A stretch of DNA of 64,000 nucleotides, taken from contig CM072155.1 of the NCBI GenBank assembly GCA_036850595.1, positions 3,705,953 through 3,769,952 on the forward strand, read 5' to 3'. A program made the translations under genes and the position numbers. Below, one piece after another: positions 60,016-64,000 of this stretch. The notes under the pieces were generated by a model. That model saw nothing but the letters and a program-made list of their open reading frames with translations, searched no databases and was not told where the DNA came from. The stretch comes from Rhyacichthys aspro. Its lineage: Eukaryota > Chordata > Actinopteri > Gobiiformes > Rhyacichthyidae. How positions within the stretch are numbered: the first letter of the stretch is position 1; the number at the start of each line of letters is the position of its first letter.

Positions 60016-63000
60016 AGTACTCAGATGCACCCATATGTATGTATCTTTAATTTTGCCTTTATTTCTGTTAGATAATGGAACATTAAAATATATTGTTCAT
60101 TCCAGGTTGTAATTACGTCATTCTAAGACCTGCAATAATAACATAAAACTATATCAAATTCAACGTATAAGTGCACCATAATACTTTTACTCACTCACAA
60201 CCTACTTTATGTCAGTAACGACAGGTTCAGGCCCAGTTTGAGCGTGCAGGATGTTGTACTGATGTTGTGCAATCGGCTGACACTATTCTCCCATTAGCTG
60301 ACCTGTTGGTTTCTCGCAACAGTTTGAGTGTTTTTACAGCCAGTGATCCCGGTGGCCTTCTATTAATGGCAAACACAGCTTAAACTTTCAGCAGTGGCTG
60401 TATAATTGCTTGGCCCCGCCGGAGTATTTTGCACTGGGCATCGTAGGAGCCATATATCACTGCCATGTCCGCAGTCCAACACACATGGACTCTCTTTGGA
60501 GTACAATCACAATTGTGGTGTTTTTGCCTTTAATTCCCAAAAGGAACACGTTAAGGGCCTCGGCTGCAGCCAAAACCTCCCGGCTACAACAATAACATCT
60601 GTGGTTTGGATTAGAGACGTTGGTGATATCACCGTTTTAGTAATACGCCTGCATTATAACAATCTTACAGCCACGTCTTATTGTCTGTGATGTTTATAAG
60701 AGCAGGGGATCCAACACAAATGATCATGTGTGCTGCAGGACAGGCTTGAAGCTCACTGGCAGCAGCTGGTGTTTTTATTCATATGCTTATGTTGTACATT
60801 CACCTTGTCATTTTCTGACACACTGGTATTTTCACATCAAGTAAGAGTTTTAGAGTGTTTATTTAAAGCTGGATAACCCAAAAACACCATTGTGCTCCCA
60901 TCCCTGCTTTTATTTTACTGAAAAAAGTCAAACTGAACCAATTTGTCACTGCATAATGCTAAGACATTACACTGAAAAAAGGTTTGTAGCTTACCTTAAA
61001 TTTTAAGCTCAACGTTCAGCATCAGATTGATGACATTCTGCAGTTATCTCCACTTTGTTAAAACATCATGTAAATGAATTGTCCATATTTATCTGTGTTC
61101 TTACAAAATCAGCTTTGTGCTCATTCTGCCAACATTAGATGCTCAATCATAGTAAATCACTTTGCTCCATTTTTTTAGGCCCACTATCCACTCAGTGTGT
61201 TTTAATGACTAACAACCTCATGCAAACATACTTCAAAACCTCCAGATAAACACTATGGCAATGATTAAAGTCAAAACACACTCACACTCACAAAAATGGT
61301 AGAACTGCATGTGAAATTAAATGCTAACAGAATATAATTGCTGACTAAGACTTTAGAACATGGCAGGAAGAAAAGCATGGTAAACTTTTTTGAAAGTTTA
61401 TTGTGTTTATTGTGCAACAGATGTCGTGAGCCTTTTATTTCCTTATTTTTCTTACTGTTATAAAATTTGCCAATAACTAGAATAGTAATTAACTACTCAA
61501 ATAAACTTGTGTTGTTGTAGATGTTTCATCATTAAGTCATGTAATGTATAACAGTGATAATGAGCTTATTAAATCAGGCCATGTGTTACACTTTTTCTAG
61601 TTTTTGTACTGGGCCAGTCACTTACATGTGTCCATGCCTTTCCTGCACTAAACTATGCTGCAGTAAAACTGCAAAGAACCTTTTTTTTTTGCAGTAAAAC
61701 ACCTTAGTAAATCTGACCCAAAGTTCACACTTGTTTACCTGTCCTAATGTGCCTTTATAACTTCAGGTGCACACATTCACAGTGTATTTGAAGCTTTTAA
61801 CATATGTCTGTAAATGTGTTGTAAAAAACTTTTTACAAAACTTATCACAACTATGAACAAAAGAACTCCAACATAATTAGAGCTAGGGCCACCCTTCTTA
61901 TTTGAAACTTAACTTTATTTCAAATTTATTAATGTTCACTTCTATCAGGCTGCTCAATAGCCAAACACGTATGAATACTTTTCATTACAGCCATCTACAT
62001 TTCAATGCAAATGTAACCAAAGTAAAAAAAGAAAAAGAAAAGCCAAACGTAAAAACCACAAAAGCCACATAGTTTCACGTGTCATTAAATATATTCATTT
62101 GTGATAAACATCATATATTAGTATTACAAGACATTACACTCCCATTTGCAATGGACACTGCTTAACAACATTTACAAGCTGACGTATTAACAGCGATGAG
62201 CACTGGAGAGCACAGGTCCTCTCTGAAAATACCTGCAACAGTCTGAGTCTGATGTGTTCAAATATGAGGTGCATTGTGTTTTTATGGATACATGTGGCTC
62301 TGTATTCACAACTTGGATAAACATTCATTTATCTGTCTTCCCTTTATTAAGCATCTAGTATTTAGTTCACATGTACTAGACCTACTTAAGGTTTAACAAA
62401 AAACAAGTAATAATACAGCTCTGTAACACGGAGTTGGGTTTGTCCTTGTGTCGAGTACCAAGTCTTCAGAAAGAACTCCAGTCCTCAGAAAGTTGATGAG
62501 CATCTTACTGTACAATAAACATCTGTGATATTCATCACTCCACAGGTTACTTCTCCACAAACACTGTATACAATACAAATGTGTACATAATTCACAATCA
62601 TTGTTAGCATCAGTCCGCTACAGTGAGCATGCAGGATGGCAGTGTGGAGATGACGACAGGAGGTGGTCCCCCTGTTTGTACAAAAGCAATAACTGCATTG
62701 GACCAGTCACATGGGTTACACATGAGTGTAGTCCTTTATTAAAGAGTAACACTAGTCCGAGGCCCTGTTTACACAAAAAAATTAAATATTTTAAAATAAA
62801 TCTATGTTCATAAAACAAAGTTGATAAAACAGCTTATGCACAAAGATGTGCAAAAGATACAGAGATCACATGTACTACATATATATGTATGCCAAGCTGG
62901 GGGGGCAACATAACAGTCTGCACACTAACACCATAGCCACTGACATGCTGTGGACATGTAAACAGATGTCAGTCTGCCACAGAAGTTTGGAACTTGTGTA

Positions 63001-64000
63001 AACAGGGCCTGGGTTGAGTCCTGAAGCATTCATGTGTCACACAAATAGTGTGTGAAAATACCGTTTTTTTATGCATTCTGTTCTTTTTTGGGTGCCACTC
63101 TAAAAACATGAACATATCTCATATGTTCTACAACTTTAAACTAGTCAACTTAAGTGCATGATTGACATGTCTATTCTACATCTATTCTATCGATTCTAAG
63201 GCATCATCTATTAAAATATCTATGTTTGCACATATGATTTACATCGCAGAGGTCACAACCACAACGCACAAGTGATAAAACTGAGTATCAAGACTTTCTT
63301 GTGATGAGAAAACTCACAGAATACAATGTGGTCAATATGAGCCTACAGTGACTCTCTCAAATGAGCTGAGATCACTAGCAAACTGGCACAGATTGGGTTT
63401 ACACTGAAAACTATACAAGGTTTCCAGGTACAATGTGCAGGATGTAGTGGGCTCTAGTGGTCCTGACCAACACCTCACTGTCCAGATTAATGAATCATTT
63501 CATTACCTGCTAATTAAGAATAAATCATTCAAACTTTTCTGAATATACTGAAGACTAATGCTCTACATTATAGTCTATAAATACTTTAATCTATGTTCAG
63601 CTGCTGTACTTTAATTATCATTAGCATCACTAGCTACAAAGCCTGTAGCACAGTCTATTGCTTCATTAGTCATTGGTCCATTCAGTTATAATGCACAGAC
63701 ATCAAATTTGTAAATTCACATGCTTATAATAACATGGCCAACCTTGTTATAAGACCCTCTCTTTGTGAAAATTTGATGGCACTTTATAAGACACCAGTGG
63801 TTCTTGAGGTTTTTGAGTTAATTACAGTTGAACATTAACATTGCCCTATACCATACACATTAATGCACCCTTTGAGCGAATGATGAGTGATGTCCATGCA
63901 ACGTAAAACAGAAAAAAGCTGATACAGTAGATGTATTGTTCCATAAAGTAACAACAACTTCAAAGATGGCACCACAGGTGAAATAGACAAATGTGGCATA
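60016..64000. other. no gene recognised
   Basis: Unique-looking AT-rich DNA. It could be intron, intergenic sequence or a long 3' UTR of a gene beyond the right edge, but nothing in the sequence decides this. Short frames here have no domain. Confidence 0.4.

Noticed and set aside
59351..60112. A 253-codon Ser/Leu/Phe-rich frame and two overlapping ones
   Set aside because: All three frames are open only because the TATTC microsatellite rarely forms stops.

Overview
This window is teleost-fish genomic DNA. It combines interrupted vertebrate gene structure with fish-type repeats: tRNA-derived SINEs, L2-like LINE tails, Tc1/mariner and hAT elements, and MITEs. No sign of a bacterial, phage or plasmid source was seen. 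Most open frames are chance frames or repeat remnants.

One protein-coding gene can be supported: the 5' part of a ubiquitin-specific protease, best matched to USP43, on the minus strand. Exon 1 (13687-14292) carries the start codon, a basic N-terminal region and the catalytic Cys box. Exon 2 (376-522) carries the QHDALEFL block. A 13.2-kb intron 1 separates them, and the rest of the gene lies beyond the left edge. A CpG-rich promoter and 5' UTR with triplet repeats lies at about 14293-14780. Intron 1 holds hAT-type elements, a decayed LINE, a MITE with two CRE palindromes, and a 26-copy 45-bp minisatellite.

From 14.8 to 64 kb I find no convincing exon. The space is filled with interspersed repeats. 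These include an L2-like LINE on the minus strand (15081-17830) whose stop codon and 3' end have expanded into a 28-copy 37-bp minisatellite; paired MITE and DNA-element copies; four copies of one SINE family, one of them split by a hAT element with a perfect 8-bp target duplication; two decayed Tc1 elements; a hAT element with 8-bp target duplication and a long internal hairpin; and a 580-bp pentanucleotide tract grown from a LINE tail.

The most informative features are evolutionary: nested insertions with target-site duplications and one matching empty site inside the window, and two minisatellites that arose inside mobile elements. No new enzymatic or defence system was recognised. Homology statements come from recognising motifs by eye; no database search was run.
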